Assembly: GCA_009787485.1 (NCBI GenBank)
Contig: WQWP01000045.1
Span: 1 to 16,250, forward strand
Origin: Lentimicrobiaceae bacterium
GTDB taxonomy: Bacteria; Bacteroidota; Bacteroidia; Bacteroidales; WCHB1-69
Length of the DNA: 16,250 nucleotides
Direction of reading: 5' to 3'
Under the pieces are notes generated by a model that searched no databases, was not told the DNA's origin, and saw nothing but the letters and a program-made list of their open reading frames with translations. This document shows positions 1-6,427 of the stretch, piece by piece; position 1 is the stretch's first letter; each line of letters begins with the position of its first letter. The position numbers and the translations under genes are program-made.

Positions 1-129
1 ATTGGCTAAATAATGTTTTACATCAAGCCAAATAACGTGATCATTAGGTTCAACATTAAAAATTTGATCATTTAACGTAACCGTTTTTGACGATTCACTT
101 CCATCTATTTTATATACTTTTAGCTCCAT
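1..129 (-). CDS. rplD: 50S ribosomal protein L4, N-terminal part
   Basis: Only the first 43 codons lie in the window; the gene continues past the left edge. The reverse-strand translation begins MELKVYKIDG and includes NDHVIWLDVKHYLAN, which matches the conserved N-terminus of Bacteroidota L4. L4 is a primary 23S rRNA-binding protein of the large subunit and lines the peptide exit tunnel. The ATG (127-129) lies inside the end of rplC, giving a 10-nt overlap with the rplC stop and so probable translational coupling. Gene order rpsJ-rplC-rplD is the classic S10 operon, which supports the call despite the short fragment. Confidence 0.93.
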   Translation of the reverse strand, partial: MELKVYKIDGSESSKTVTLNDQIFNVEPNDHVIWLDVKHYLAN

Positions 130-749
130 CTTTCAATAATTAAATATGAACCATTGGGTCCCGGAACGGAACCTTTAACTACCACTAAATTTTTCTCAGG
201 AACGAGTTTTACAATTTGGAGGTTGATCATTTTCACATTTTGACCACCCATTCTTCCGGCCATGCGCATTCCCTTCATTACCCTTGATGGCCAAGAAGAT
301 GCACCCAATGAGCCGGGCGCTCTCAAGCGGTTGTGCTGACCGTGCGATTGGTCGCCTACGCCACTAAATCCATGGCGTTTTACTACCCCTTGAAACCCTT
401 TCCCTTTAGAAATTCCACTTACATCCACATATTCGCCTTCAACAAAAACGGAAACGTCCAAAACCTCACCGAATTTTTTTCGGCTTCCTTCCTCAAAACG
501 TGTGAACTCTTTTAAAACCTTTTTCGGCGATGTGCCTGCCTTGGCAAAGTGTCCTTTCAACGCTTTTGGTGTCCGTTTCTCCTTTTTTTCGTCGAATCCC
601 AATTGGATGGCGCTATAACCGTCTTTTTCAACGGTTTTTACTTGCGTAACCACGCAAGGACCAGCTTCGATAACAGTGCATGGTATGATCTTACCAGAGG
701 CCTCGAAAATGCTAGTCATCCCAATTTTTTTTCCTATTAATCCAGACAT
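120..749 (-). CDS. rplC: 50S ribosomal protein L3
   Basis: A 209-residue protein of normal L3 length. It opens with MSGLIGKKIGMTSIF, and around residues 110-165 carries the L3 signature region with KGFQGVVKRHGFSG, SHGQHNR, RAPGSLG and MAGRMGG. L3 binds 23S rRNA near the peptidyl-transferase centre and starts large-subunit assembly. It sits between rpsJ (137 nt upstream) and rplD (10-nt overlap downstream) in the S10 operon. The 137-nt gap before it is longer than usual for this operon and holds AT-only repeats and a small TGCGCA hairpin. No strong Shine-Dalgarno is visible before the ATG, as is common in this phylum. Confidence 0.98.
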   Translation of the reverse strand: MSGLIGKKIGMTSIFEASGKIIPCTVIEAGPCVVTQVKTVEKDGYSAIQLGFDEKKEKRTPKALKGHFAKAGTSPKKVLKEFTRFEEGSRKKFGEVLDVSVFVEGEYVDVSGISKGKGFQGVVKRHGFSGVGDQSHGQHNRLRAPGSLGASSWPSRVMKGMRMAGRMGGQNVKMINLQIVKLVPEKNLVVVKGSVPGPNGSYLIIERWS

Positions 750-778
750 TGTTAATAATTAATTTGTTATTGTTTATC

Positions 779-793
779 TGCGCAACATGCGCA
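779..793. repeat. TGCGCA-ACA-TGCGCA hairpin in rplC leader
   Basis: Two copies of the self-palindromic hexamer TGCGCA flank a 3-nt spacer and so form a 6-bp stem, 30 nt upstream of the rplC start. On the plus strand a T-run follows (798-805), giving a terminator-like shape for antisense transcripts. No plus-strand gene precedes it. In the sense direction it would be a small hairpin in the rpsJ-rplC spacer. Its function is unknown. Confidence 0.35.
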
Positions 794-805
794 ATAGTTT
801 TTTTT

Positions 806-873
806 ATTTAAGATTTAAAATTCAAGATTTAAGATTTAATGTGCATAACATTTTTAAATTTTAAATCTTAAAT
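806..873. repeat. AT-only direct and inverted repeats between rpsJ and rplC
   Basis: The 13-mer ATTTAAGATTTAA occurs twice as a direct repeat (806-818 and 827-839). Its exact reverse complement occurs at 861-873. The second copy and the inverted copy can form a 13-bp all-A/U-rich stem with a 21-nt loop. The element lies inside the S10 operon, within the spacer between rpsJ and rplC. A related AT-only string occurs near 15138-15163 between two other genes, which suggests a dispersed spacer repeat. Whether it affects expression cannot be told from the sequence. Confidence 0.6.
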
Positions 874-886
874 TTTAAATGATTTA

Positions 887-1201
887 TCAAACCTTAATCT
901 CCACATCCACCCCACTCGGCAACTCCAACTTCATCAACGCATCAATCGTTTTAGAAGTTGTGCCGTAAATATCTAACAAACGTTTGTAAGTAGCTAATTC
1001 GAATTGCTCTCTTGATTTTTTGTTTACGAACGTTGCGCGGTTTACGGTAAAGATTTTCTTGTGCGTCGGCAATGGAATAGGCCCGATTAAAACGACCTTG
1101 TCATCTTTCACGGCTTGTACCGTTTTGACAATTTTTTCTGCCGATTTGTCCACCAATGTATGGTCGAACGATTTCAGTTTGATTCTAATTCTGTGACTCA
1201 T
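887..1201 (-). CDS. rpsJ: 30S ribosomal protein S10
   Basis: A 104-residue protein with the S10 fold signature: SHRIRIKLKSFDH at the N-terminus, the central loop GPIPLPTHKK (residues about 40-49), and a C-terminus ending in ELPSGVDVEIKV. Length is as expected. S10 belongs to the 30S head and also partners NusB in antitermination. It is the first gene of the S10 operon here: upstream lies a divergent intergenic region and mutA, not fusA. A promoter-like -7 element (1252-1259) and a small GC hairpin (1234-1248) lie just upstream. Confidence 0.98.
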   Translation of the reverse strand: MSHRIRIKLKSFDHTLVDKSAEKIVKTVQAVKDDKVVLIGPIPLPTHKKIFTVNRATFVNKKSREQFELATYKRLLDIYGTTSKTIDALMKLELPSGVDVEIKV

Positions 1202-1233
1202 TTGTCTATTTGTTGAATTTTATGTTCATTATC

Positions 1234-1248
1234 CCCCATTTTTTGGGG
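1234..1248 (-). other. Short hairpin at the expected 5' end of the rpsJ mRNA
   Basis: On the minus strand CCCCA and TGGGG form a 5-bp stem around five A residues. It begins 4 nt after the last base of the rpsJ -7 element, so it would sit at or straddle the transcription start. It could stabilise the 5' end of the mRNA or be an autoregulatory target, but this is inference. The hydrogenase promoter has the same arrangement. Confidence 0.4.
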
Positions 1249-1251
1249 CGG

Positions 1252-1259
1252 CAAAAATA
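1252..1259 (-). promoter_or_regulatory. Bacteroidota-type -7 element for the S10 operon
   Basis: TATTTTTG on the minus strand fits the TAnnTTTG consensus for the -7 box. It lies about 50 nt upstream of the rpsJ start. The flanking string TATATTTTTGCCGCC (1261 down to 1247) is identical to the one upstream of topA. An upstream TTTG occurs at 1277-1274, but the 14-nt spacing is shorter than the usual 19-21, so the -33 element is not assigned. Confidence 0.55.
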
Positions 1260-1359
1260 TAAAAAAAATAATGCAAAATGTATTAACAAGAAAGATTTAA
1301 TTCACAACCTTTACCATTAAAAAATAATGTTAATTTGCCGTCTATATAATTTATACGTA

Positions 1360-3213
1360 ATGAGTATTGAAAACAAACTATTTCAAGAGTTTCCGCCGGT
1401 AAGTACCGAGCAGTGGGAAGAGGTAATTCTCAAAGATTTAAAAGGCGCAGATTATCAAAAAAAGTTAGTGTGGCGCACCGATGAAGGGTTTCAGGTGCGA
1501 CCCTATTACCGCGCCGAAGATCTCGAGTCGTTAGACTATTTGGAGGCGCTGCCCGATCAATTTCCTTACACGAGAGGCTTTAAAACAAAAGATAACAAAT
1601 GGAGTATTGTTCAGGAAATTACTGAAAAAAATCCGGAAAATGCAAATGCTATTGCCGTAAATGCGCTGAAAAAAGGGGCAGATACCATCTCTTTTTGCAC
1701 AAAAAATGTGGTTTCTTATCACGATTTAAAATCATTATTGCATGATATTGATTTAGAAAGAAATGCAGTGCAGTTTCGTTGCGCTGCTTCTTATATTGAA
1801 TTGATGAAGTGGTTTATTCAATATGTTGAAGAGCATCAATTGGATAAAACAAAAGTGGCAGGCGCCATTGATTTTGATGCTATTGTTTATGCTTTGAAAA
1901 AGGGGAAATTTTATAGAAGCAAAGAAGCTGATTTACAAGAAATGATTGATTTGTTTGTTTTAACTTCAGATCTTCCTCATTTCAAAATTGTTAATGTAAA
2001 CGGGTTGGCGATGCACAACGCAGGCGCTACCATTGTGCAAGAGCTGGGATACGCTTTAGCCGTTGCCAATGAATATATGGCTTTTGCTACCGAAAATGGG
2101 ATTCCCTCGGAGAAAATTGCGTCTAAAATGCAATTTACGCTTTCTGTAGGTTCCAATTATTTTATGGAAATTGCTAAACTCAGGGCAGTACGCTTGTTGT
2201 GGTCAACTTTAATAGAGCAATACCATCCGGCGTGCGAGTGTGCTTATCACATCACGCTCAATACGGTGGCATCTTCCTGGAACAAAACGTTATACGATCC
2301 ATACGTGAATATGTTGCGTTCTACTACAGAGGCGATGTCGGCGGCTTTGGGCGGCGCAGATTCTATTGCATTGAAACCTTTTGATGTAGCTTATAAACAA
2401 GAAGATGAGTTTTCGAGCCGCATCAGTAGGAATGTGCAAATTATTTTAAAAGAGGAATCTTATTTCGACAAAGTGGTAGATCCTGCCGCTGGTTCATATT
2501 ATATTGAAAATCTCACGAACTCAATTATTGAACATGCCTGGATTTTATTTCGGGAAACCGAAAATGAAGGTGGATTTATAACCTCAGTAGGAAAAATTAA
2601 ATCCGAGATTGAGAAAAGTGCGCAAAAGCGCGATATGGATATTGCTACGCGGAAATATGTGTTGCTGGGCACGAATCAATATCCGAATATGAATGAGTGT
2701 ATGCTGGATAAAATTGAAAAAACTAAAACTTGCGCTTCTGAAGGTTTGAAATCGTATCGTGGGGCGGCGGCGTTTGAAGCATTGCGTTTGCAAACAGAAG
2801 CGTTTGCCAAAAAGCATCATCGCCCGAAAGTGTTTTTGTTGAAAGTAGGGAATTTGGCGATGCGTCAAGCAAGAGCCGGTTTTATTACCAACTTTTTTGG
2901 ATGCGCCGGTTACGAAATTTTAGACAACGCCGGTTTCGCGAGCGCGGCAGAAGGCGTAAAAGTTGCCCTAAATTCCAATCCTGACCTCATCGTGATCTGC
3001 AGTTCCGATGAAGAATATGCTACTTTGGGGGTTGATATCGCACAGCAAATCAAGAAAAATACAAAAAAAATACCTGTTTTAATTGCCGGAAATCCAACGG
3101 AAATCATTGATACATTGAATGAAGCAGGTGTTGATGATTTTATTCACGTAAAAAATAATGTACTTGAAAAACTGAGCGTATATAATAAATTATATTTTTG
3201 CCATGCTTTGTAA
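1360..3213 (+). CDS. mutA: Methylmalonyl-CoA mutase small (beta) subunit
   Basis: This is the non-catalytic partner of MutB in the heterodimeric, adenosylcobalamin-dependent enzyme that interconverts methylmalonyl-CoA and succinyl-CoA in the propionate pathway. From the chosen start the protein has 617 residues. The N-terminus (KLFQEFPPVSTEQWEEVILKDLKGAD, KKLVWRTDEGF, YTRG) is typical of Bacteroidota MutA, and a TIM-barrel region follows. The C-terminal Rossmann-like domain (KVGNLAMRQARAGFITNFF) lacks the DxHxxG cobalamin-ligand motif, which identifies the small subunit. An upstream in-frame ATG at 1327 adds 11 residues (MLICRLYNLYV) that are not family-like; the 1360 ATG gives the conserved start MSIENKLFQEF. 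Normally mutB follows directly. Here the next gene is a BtuF-like protein overlapping by 11 nt, so the mutase partner must lie elsewhere. Confidence 0.93.
   Translation: MSIENKLFQEFPPVSTEQWEEVILKDLKGADYQKKLVWRTDEGFQVRPYYRAEDLESLDYLEALPDQFPYTRGFKTKDNKWSIVQEITEKNPENANAIAVNALKKGADTISFCTKNVVSYHDLKSLLHDIDLERNAVQFRCAASYIELMKWFIQYVEEHQLDKTKVAGAIDFDAIVYALKKGKFYRSKEADLQEMIDLFVLTSDLPHFKIVNVNGLAMHNAGATIVQELGYALAVANEYMAFATENGIPSEKIASKMQFTLSVGSNYFMEIAKLRAVRLLWSTLIEQYHPACECAYHITLNTVASSWNKTLYDPYVNMLRSTTEAMSAALGGADSIALKPFDVAYKQEDEFSSRISRNVQIILKEESYFDKVVDPAAGSYYIENLTNSIIEHAWILFRETENEGGFITSVGKIKSEIEKSAQKRDMDIATRKYVLLGTNQYPNMNECMLDKIEKTKTCASEGLKSYRGAAAFEALRLQTEAFAKKHHRPKVFLLKVGNLAMRQARAGFITNFFGCAGYEILDNAGFASAAEGVKVALNSNPDLIVICSSDEEYATLGVDIAQQIKKNTKKIPVLIAGNPTEIIDTLNEAGVDDFIHVKNNVLEKLSVYNKLYFCHAL
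3191..3202 (+). promoter_or_regulatory. Promoter-like TATATTTTTGCC at the mutA/btuF-like junction
   Basis: The 12-mer is identical to the core of the -7 regions of rpsJ and topA and contains TATTTTTG (3193-3200). It lies in the last codons of mutA, immediately before the only ATG available to the BtuF-like gene. If it were an active promoter, transcription would begin beyond that ATG. Either it is a chance match in AT-rich DNA or the downstream gene start is unusual. Confidence 0.25.
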
Positions 3214-4111
3214 AGCGACTATTTGCCTTCGGGCATTAGTATATTTTTATTTTATTTCTCTGTGTGGATCCTGCCTGCATCTCCCCGATGCGGCAGGGTC
3301 TTTTTTATGCCTGACCGATTCGTATGATCGAGAGATAAAATTGGACCAAGCGCCGGAGAAAATCATTTCGCTTTCGCCCGGAATTACTGAGATGATGTTT
3401 CTGCTTCATGGCGAGGATAAGTTGATTGGGATTTCCGATTATTGTAATTTTCCGGAAGGGACGCAGTATATTGAGAAGGTTGGAGGTTTGCAAAATATTA
3501 ATATTGAAAAGATTGTTTCGTTGCGGCCGGATGTGGTGCTGATTGGGTCGATTATTCCGAAGAATGAAGTAGAGAAACTGGAAAAATCGGGGGTTACGGT
3601 GATTGCGATCAAGGAGGAGGAGAAGTTGGAGGGGATGTTAGAGGCGCTTGCGGTGTTAGGAAAAATTGTGGATAATAGTGTTTTGGCGGATTCGTTGGTT
3701 AGGGTGTATAGTGAAAAATTAGAGGGATATAATTTAACCGCAAAGGGCGCAAAGGAAGCGCAAGGGGCGCAAAGAAGTGTGTATTATGTGGTGAGTTTTG
3801 GGGCGGCGGGGGATTTTACGGCGCCGGGGAATACGCATATTAGTGAGATTATTCGGTTGGCGGGAGGGAGGAATATTGGAGACTCATTGTCCGCCTGGAA
3901 TATTAGCAGGGAATATTTGTTTGCGCAAAATCCGGATTTTATTTTTGTGCGGACAGAGGACTGGGCGCATTTTGTGAAGACTTATCCTTACACGTTACTG
4001 CGGGCGGTGAAGGAAAATCGAGTATATCCCATTGAGTCGGGGTGGGTGGATGTGGTTTCGCCAAGGAATTTTTTGGCGGTGGAGGAGATAAAGGGGAAGA
4101 TTACACCGTAA
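3203..4111 (+). CDS. BtuF-like periplasmic cobalamin/chelate-binding protein
   Basis: A 302-residue protein of the BtuF/FepB-type class III substrate-binding family, which delivers B12, haem or siderophores to an ABC importer. Family features: DREIKLDQAPEKIISLSPGITEMMF (residues 42-66), YCNFPE, VGGLQNINIEKIVSLRPDVVLIG (93-115), a long linker helix, then VYYVVSFG, TAPGNTHISEIIRLAGGRNI (207-225), and YPIESGWVDVVSPRN near the end. The N-terminus is signal-like (K4, R10, hydrophobic 11-20) with a possible lipobox ending at C24. There is no other in-frame ATG, GTG or TTG before residue 64. It overlaps mutA by 11 nt and hydC tail-to-tail by 11 nt. No permease or ATPase gene is adjacent. Next to a B12-enzyme subunit, cobalamin is an attractive ligand, but this is inference. 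Oddities: a terminator-shaped palindrome lies in codons 22-33, and a GCAAAGG tandem repeat encodes residues 179-191. Confidence 0.8.
   Translation: MLCKATICLRALVYFYFISLCGSCLHLPDAAGSFLCLTDSYDREIKLDQAPEKIISLSPGITEMMFLLHGEDKLIGISDYCNFPEGTQYIEKVGGLQNINIEKIVSLRPDVVLIGSIIPKNEVEKLEKSGVTVIAIKEEEKLEGMLEALAVLGKIVDNSVLADSLVRVYSEKLEGYNLTAKGAKEAQGAQRSVYYVVSFGAAGDFTAPGNTHISEIIRLAGGRNIGDSLSAWNISREYLFAQNPDFIFVRTEDWAHFVKTYPYTLLRAVKENRVYPIESGWVDVVSPRNFLAVEEIKGKITP
3267..3306 (+). terminator. Terminator-shaped palindrome inside the start of the BtuF-like gene
   Basis: GATCCTGCCTGCATC (3267-3281) pairs with GATGCGGCAGGGTC (3287-3300) around the loop TCCCC, with one bulged T and one G-U pair, and six T residues follow (3301-3306). 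This is the strongest intrinsic-terminator shape in the window. It lies 54 nt after the mutA stop, where a mutA terminator would be expected. However, it also lies within the reading frame of the BtuF-like gene, just after the putative lipobox. The alternative is a dispersed REP-like palindrome inserted in frame. Confidence 0.5.
3738..3774 (+). repeat. In-frame GCAAAGG tandem repeat in the BtuF-like gene
   Basis: Four near-identical units start at 3740, 3749, 3760 and 3769 (GCAAAGG, GCAAAGG, GCAAGGG, GCAAAG), spaced 9, 11 and 9 nt. They encode TAKGAKEAQGAQR at residues 179-191, exactly in the linker between the backbone helix and the second lobe. The pattern resembles the dispersed CGCAAAG/CACAAAG-type repeats I recall from many bacterial genomes. 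Usually these are intergenic; here one is carried in frame, where an indel is structurally tolerable. Confidence 0.6.
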
Positions 4112-4598
4112 ACCCTACATTCTGATACTCTTCCACAATATTCCTCACATCATCGGTAGCAAGCCGCCCGTAAACTTTTTCGCCTACAAGCACTACAGGG
4201 GCAAGCCCGCACGCGCCTACGCAACGTAATGAGGCTAAGGAGAACAAGCCGTCGGCGCCGGTTTCGCCCACGTTGAGTTTTAGTAAATGTTTAAATTCGT
4301 CGAGGATGCGCTCGGCGCCACGCACGTAGCAGGCCGTTCCCATGCAGATGGAGATGGGGAAACGTCCTTTCGGAATCATGGTGAAGAAGGAGTAGAAGGA
4401 TACTACACCATATACTTTTGCGGTGGAAATGCCTAATTCCTGGGCAATTACTTCTTGGGCTTCTGCGGGGAGGTAGCCTAAATAGTCTTGGGTTTTGTGC
4501 AAGACATTGATTAACTCGCCCGTGTTATTGCTGAACGATTCGCAAATTTCTTCGATTTTTGTTCTGGTTTTTTGGCTGATGTGTATTTTAACTGACAT
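4101..4598 (-). CDS. hydC: [FeFe] hydrogenase HydC subunit (NuoE-like, 2Fe-2S)
   Basis: A 165-residue protein of the NuoE/HydC family: an N-terminal helical bundle (GYLPAEAQEVIAQELGISTAKVYGVVSFYSFF, residues 41-72) followed by a thioredoxin-like [2Fe-2S] domain. The four cluster ligands are C85 and C90 (CMGTAC) and C126 and C130 (CVGAC). It is the electron-relay subunit of NAD-linked, electron-bifurcating [FeFe] hydrogenases. It is the last gene of the operon, 39 nt after hydA, and this spacer carries a 17-nt direct repeat. In Thermotoga maritima the hydC gene comes first, so the order here is rearranged. Its end overlaps the end of the convergent BtuF-like gene by 11 nt. A role as a generic NuoE-like dehydrogenase subunit is the alternative, but the neighbours favour hydrogenase. 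Confidence 0.92.
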   Translation of the reverse strand: MSVKIHISQKTRTKIEEICESFSNNTGELINVLHKTQDYLGYLPAEAQEVIAQELGISTAKVYGVVSFYSFFTMIPKGRFPISICMGTACYVRGAERILDEFKHLLKLNVGETGADGLFSLASLRCVGACGLAPVVLVGEKVYGRLATDDVRNIVEEYQNVGFTV

Positions 4599-4602
4599 GG
4601 TT

Positions 4603-4640
4603 TTAATGATTAGTGGTTAGTGATTAATGATTAGTGGTTA
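4603..4640. repeat. 17-nt direct repeat in the hydA-hydC spacer
   Basis: TTAATGATTAGTGGTTA occurs at 4603-4619 and again, exactly, at 4624-4640, separated by GTGA (period 21). The second copy includes the hydA stop codon. The unit is itself built from ATTAGTG/GTTAGTG-like heptamers, so it is probably a slippage-prone short tandem repeat. It fills almost all of the only long gap in the hydrogenase operon. Confidence 0.75.
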
Positions 4641-6413
4641 ATCTAGTTTGACTTCGATAACTTTAGCTTTATCAAAGTAATGTGTGTGTAGTAATTCGTG
4701 GGATTTGTGACTGCACGGCTCGCCCAAAAATTCTTTATAAATGGTTTGAATTGACGGGTTTTCGTGAGATTTTCGAAGCGGCATGTTGCGGTCGGCTTCG
4801 TAAATGGCTTCCCAGCGGGCTTTGATGATTTCGCTGTTGCCGTGGTGCAACGGTTGTCCGCCGCCGTCAATACAACCACCCGGGCACGCCATCACTTCGA
4901 TGGCATGGAATTGTGATTTTCCTTCTTTAATGTCGTTCAATAATCTGCGGGCATTGCTCAAGCCGTGTGCAATGCCGATATTGAGTTTCAAGCCGTCCAC
5001 ATCAATGGTGGCGGAACGAACGCCTTCTAATCCGCGGAGTTCGGTAAAGTCTATTCTTGGAAGAGGTTTTTTTGTAATCACTTCGTATGCTGTTCTTACC
5101 GCAGCTTCGATCACGCCGCCTGTGGTTCCGAAAATTACCGCAGCGCCGGTAGATTCGCCCAATGGAGAATCGAAAGGTGCATCTTGCAACGAGTTAAAGT
5201 CAATGTTTGCTTGTTTAATGAGTGCGGCTAATTCTCTTGTTGAAATAGAATAATCCACATCAGGATTTCCATTTACTTTAAACTCTTCGCGAGCGCATTC
5301 ATATTTTTTTGCTAAGCAAGGCATTACGGAAACTACAATCATATCTTCGCGTTTTATACCAATTTTATCTGCAAAATAAGATTTGGCAATGGCGCCGAAC
5401 ATTTGTTGCGGAGATTTTGCAGTAGAAGGAATGTCCTTTAATTCAGGAAAATGATATTCAAAGAAGTTTACCCATGCCGGACAACAAGAAGTTAACAACG
5501 GCAGTTTCACGTCTTTATCGCCTTTCAAATGGCGGGTCAATCGGTCAATCAACTCGGTGCCTTCTTCCATAATGGTTAAGTCGGCGCTCCAATCAGTATC
5601 GAAAACGTAGTTAAATCCGAGGGCTTTTAAGGCGGCGGTTAGTTTACCGGTAACGATAGTTCCGGGTTTCATGCCGAACTCTTCGCCAAGCGCTACACGT
5701 ACTGCCGGCGCCACTTGTACCACCACCGTTTTCTTTTCGTCGGCAATGGCGCGGATAATTCTTGCGGTATGGTCCATTTCTACCAGCGCGCCTACCGGAC
5801 AAACGGCAACGCATTGTCCACAGAATGTACAAGGCGAGTAGCTCAGCTTTTGATTGAAAGCCGTAGAAACCACTGCCGGAAATCCGCGTTCAATGGCATT
5901 CAGCGCGCCCACGGTTTGGAAGTCGTTGCACATCGTTTCGCAACGGCGGCACATCACACATTTGTTCATATCGCGAACGATAGAGGGCGATGTTTCCATT
6001 TTGTAAGACGACTGTTCGCCCTGGAAGGGAATTTCGCGCACGCCAAAGCGAATGGCTAAATTTTGCAGTTCGCAGTGTCCGCTTTTGGCACACACCAAAC
6101 AATCTGCCGGGTGGTCGCTCAAAATCAATTCCAACACCGTTCTGCGAGAGTTTAATACACGTATCGAGTTGGTTTTTACTACCATACCTTCTGTACATTC
6201 GGTAACGCAGGCAGGAGCTAAATTACGTCTGCCTTCTACTTCTACCACACAAATGCGGCAGCCGCCCGGCTTGTTGTGAATATTCAATCCGTTTAATTCA
6301 AAGTGGCATAACGTAGGAATATCAATTCCAATGCTTTGAGCCGCTCTTAATATCGTGGTGCCTTTGGGCGCCGATACTTCTTTATGATCTATGGTTAATT
6401 TTATTTTGTCCAT
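4638..6413 (-). CDS. hydA: [FeFe] hydrogenase catalytic subunit HydA
   Basis: A 591-residue group A [FeFe] hydrogenase that makes or oxidises H2 in the cytoplasm. Domains in order: a plant-type [2Fe-2S] domain (C36, C52, C55, C69); a His-Cys3 [4Fe-4S] site (H101, C105, C108, C114); a two-cluster ferredoxin domain (C152, C155, C158, C162 and C195, C198, C201, C205); and the H-cluster domain. All three H-cluster motifs are intact: TSCCPAW (308-314; C310 the proton-transfer and C311 the ligand cysteine), MPCLAKKYE (364-372; C366), and EVMACPGGCIDGGGQP (506-521; C510 and C514). A small-subunit-type C-terminal segment follows. There is no extra C-terminal [2Fe-2S] domain of the kind reported for Thermotoga HydA. 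The gene is 14 nt downstream of hydB and is co-transcribed with it. The maturases HydE, HydF and HydG are not in the window. Confidence 0.97.
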   Translation of the reverse strand: MDKIKLTIDHKEVSAPKGTTILRAAQSIGIDIPTLCHFELNGLNIHNKPGGCRICVVEVEGRRNLAPACVTECTEGMVVKTNSIRVLNSRRTVLELILSDHPADCLVCAKSGHCELQNLAIRFGVREIPFQGEQSSYKMETSPSIVRDMNKCVMCRRCETMCNDFQTVGALNAIERGFPAVVSTAFNQKLSYSPCTFCGQCVAVCPVGALVEMDHTARIIRAIADEKKTVVVQVAPAVRVALGEEFGMKPGTIVTGKLTAALKALGFNYVFDTDWSADLTIMEEGTELIDRLTRHLKGDKDVKLPLLTSCCPAWVNFFEYHFPELKDIPSTAKSPQQMFGAIAKSYFADKIGIKREDMIVVSVMPCLAKKYECAREEFKVNGNPDVDYSISTRELAALIKQANIDFNSLQDAPFDSPLGESTGAAVIFGTTGGVIEAAVRTAYEVITKKPLPRIDFTELRGLEGVRSATIDVDGLKLNIGIAHGLSNARRLLNDIKEGKSQFHAIEVMACPGGCIDGGGQPLHHGNSEIIKARWEAIYEADRNMPLRKSHENPSIQTIYKEFLGEPCSHKSHELLHTHYFDKAKVIEVKLD

Positions 6414-6427
6414 TATATTGTTCCTTT

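Noticed and set aside
1327..1359. Upstream start of mutA adding 11 residues
   Set aside because: The extension MLICRLYNLYV is unlike the family N-terminus, while the ATG at 1360 gives the conserved MSIENKLFQEF start. A weak TTAATTTGCC promoter-like string also lies inside the extension.
3203..3310. Cobalamin riboswitch controlling the BtuF-like gene
   Set aside because: The element needs about 200 nt with a conserved B12-box core. mutA coding sequence occupies the space, and I see no B12-box-like motif near the hairpin.
4603..4640. Short CRISPR-like array
   Set aside because: Only two repeats with a 4-nt spacer and no cas genes; it is a simple direct duplication.
4804..5253. Open frame of 149 codons on the plus strand opposite hydA
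   Set aside because: It is antisense to the H-cluster domain, which has intact motifs; its translation is low in recognisable structure and has no leader.
4638..6413. Complex I NuoG rather than a hydrogenase
   Set aside because: All three H-cluster motifs with their cysteines are present, and NuoG lacks them.
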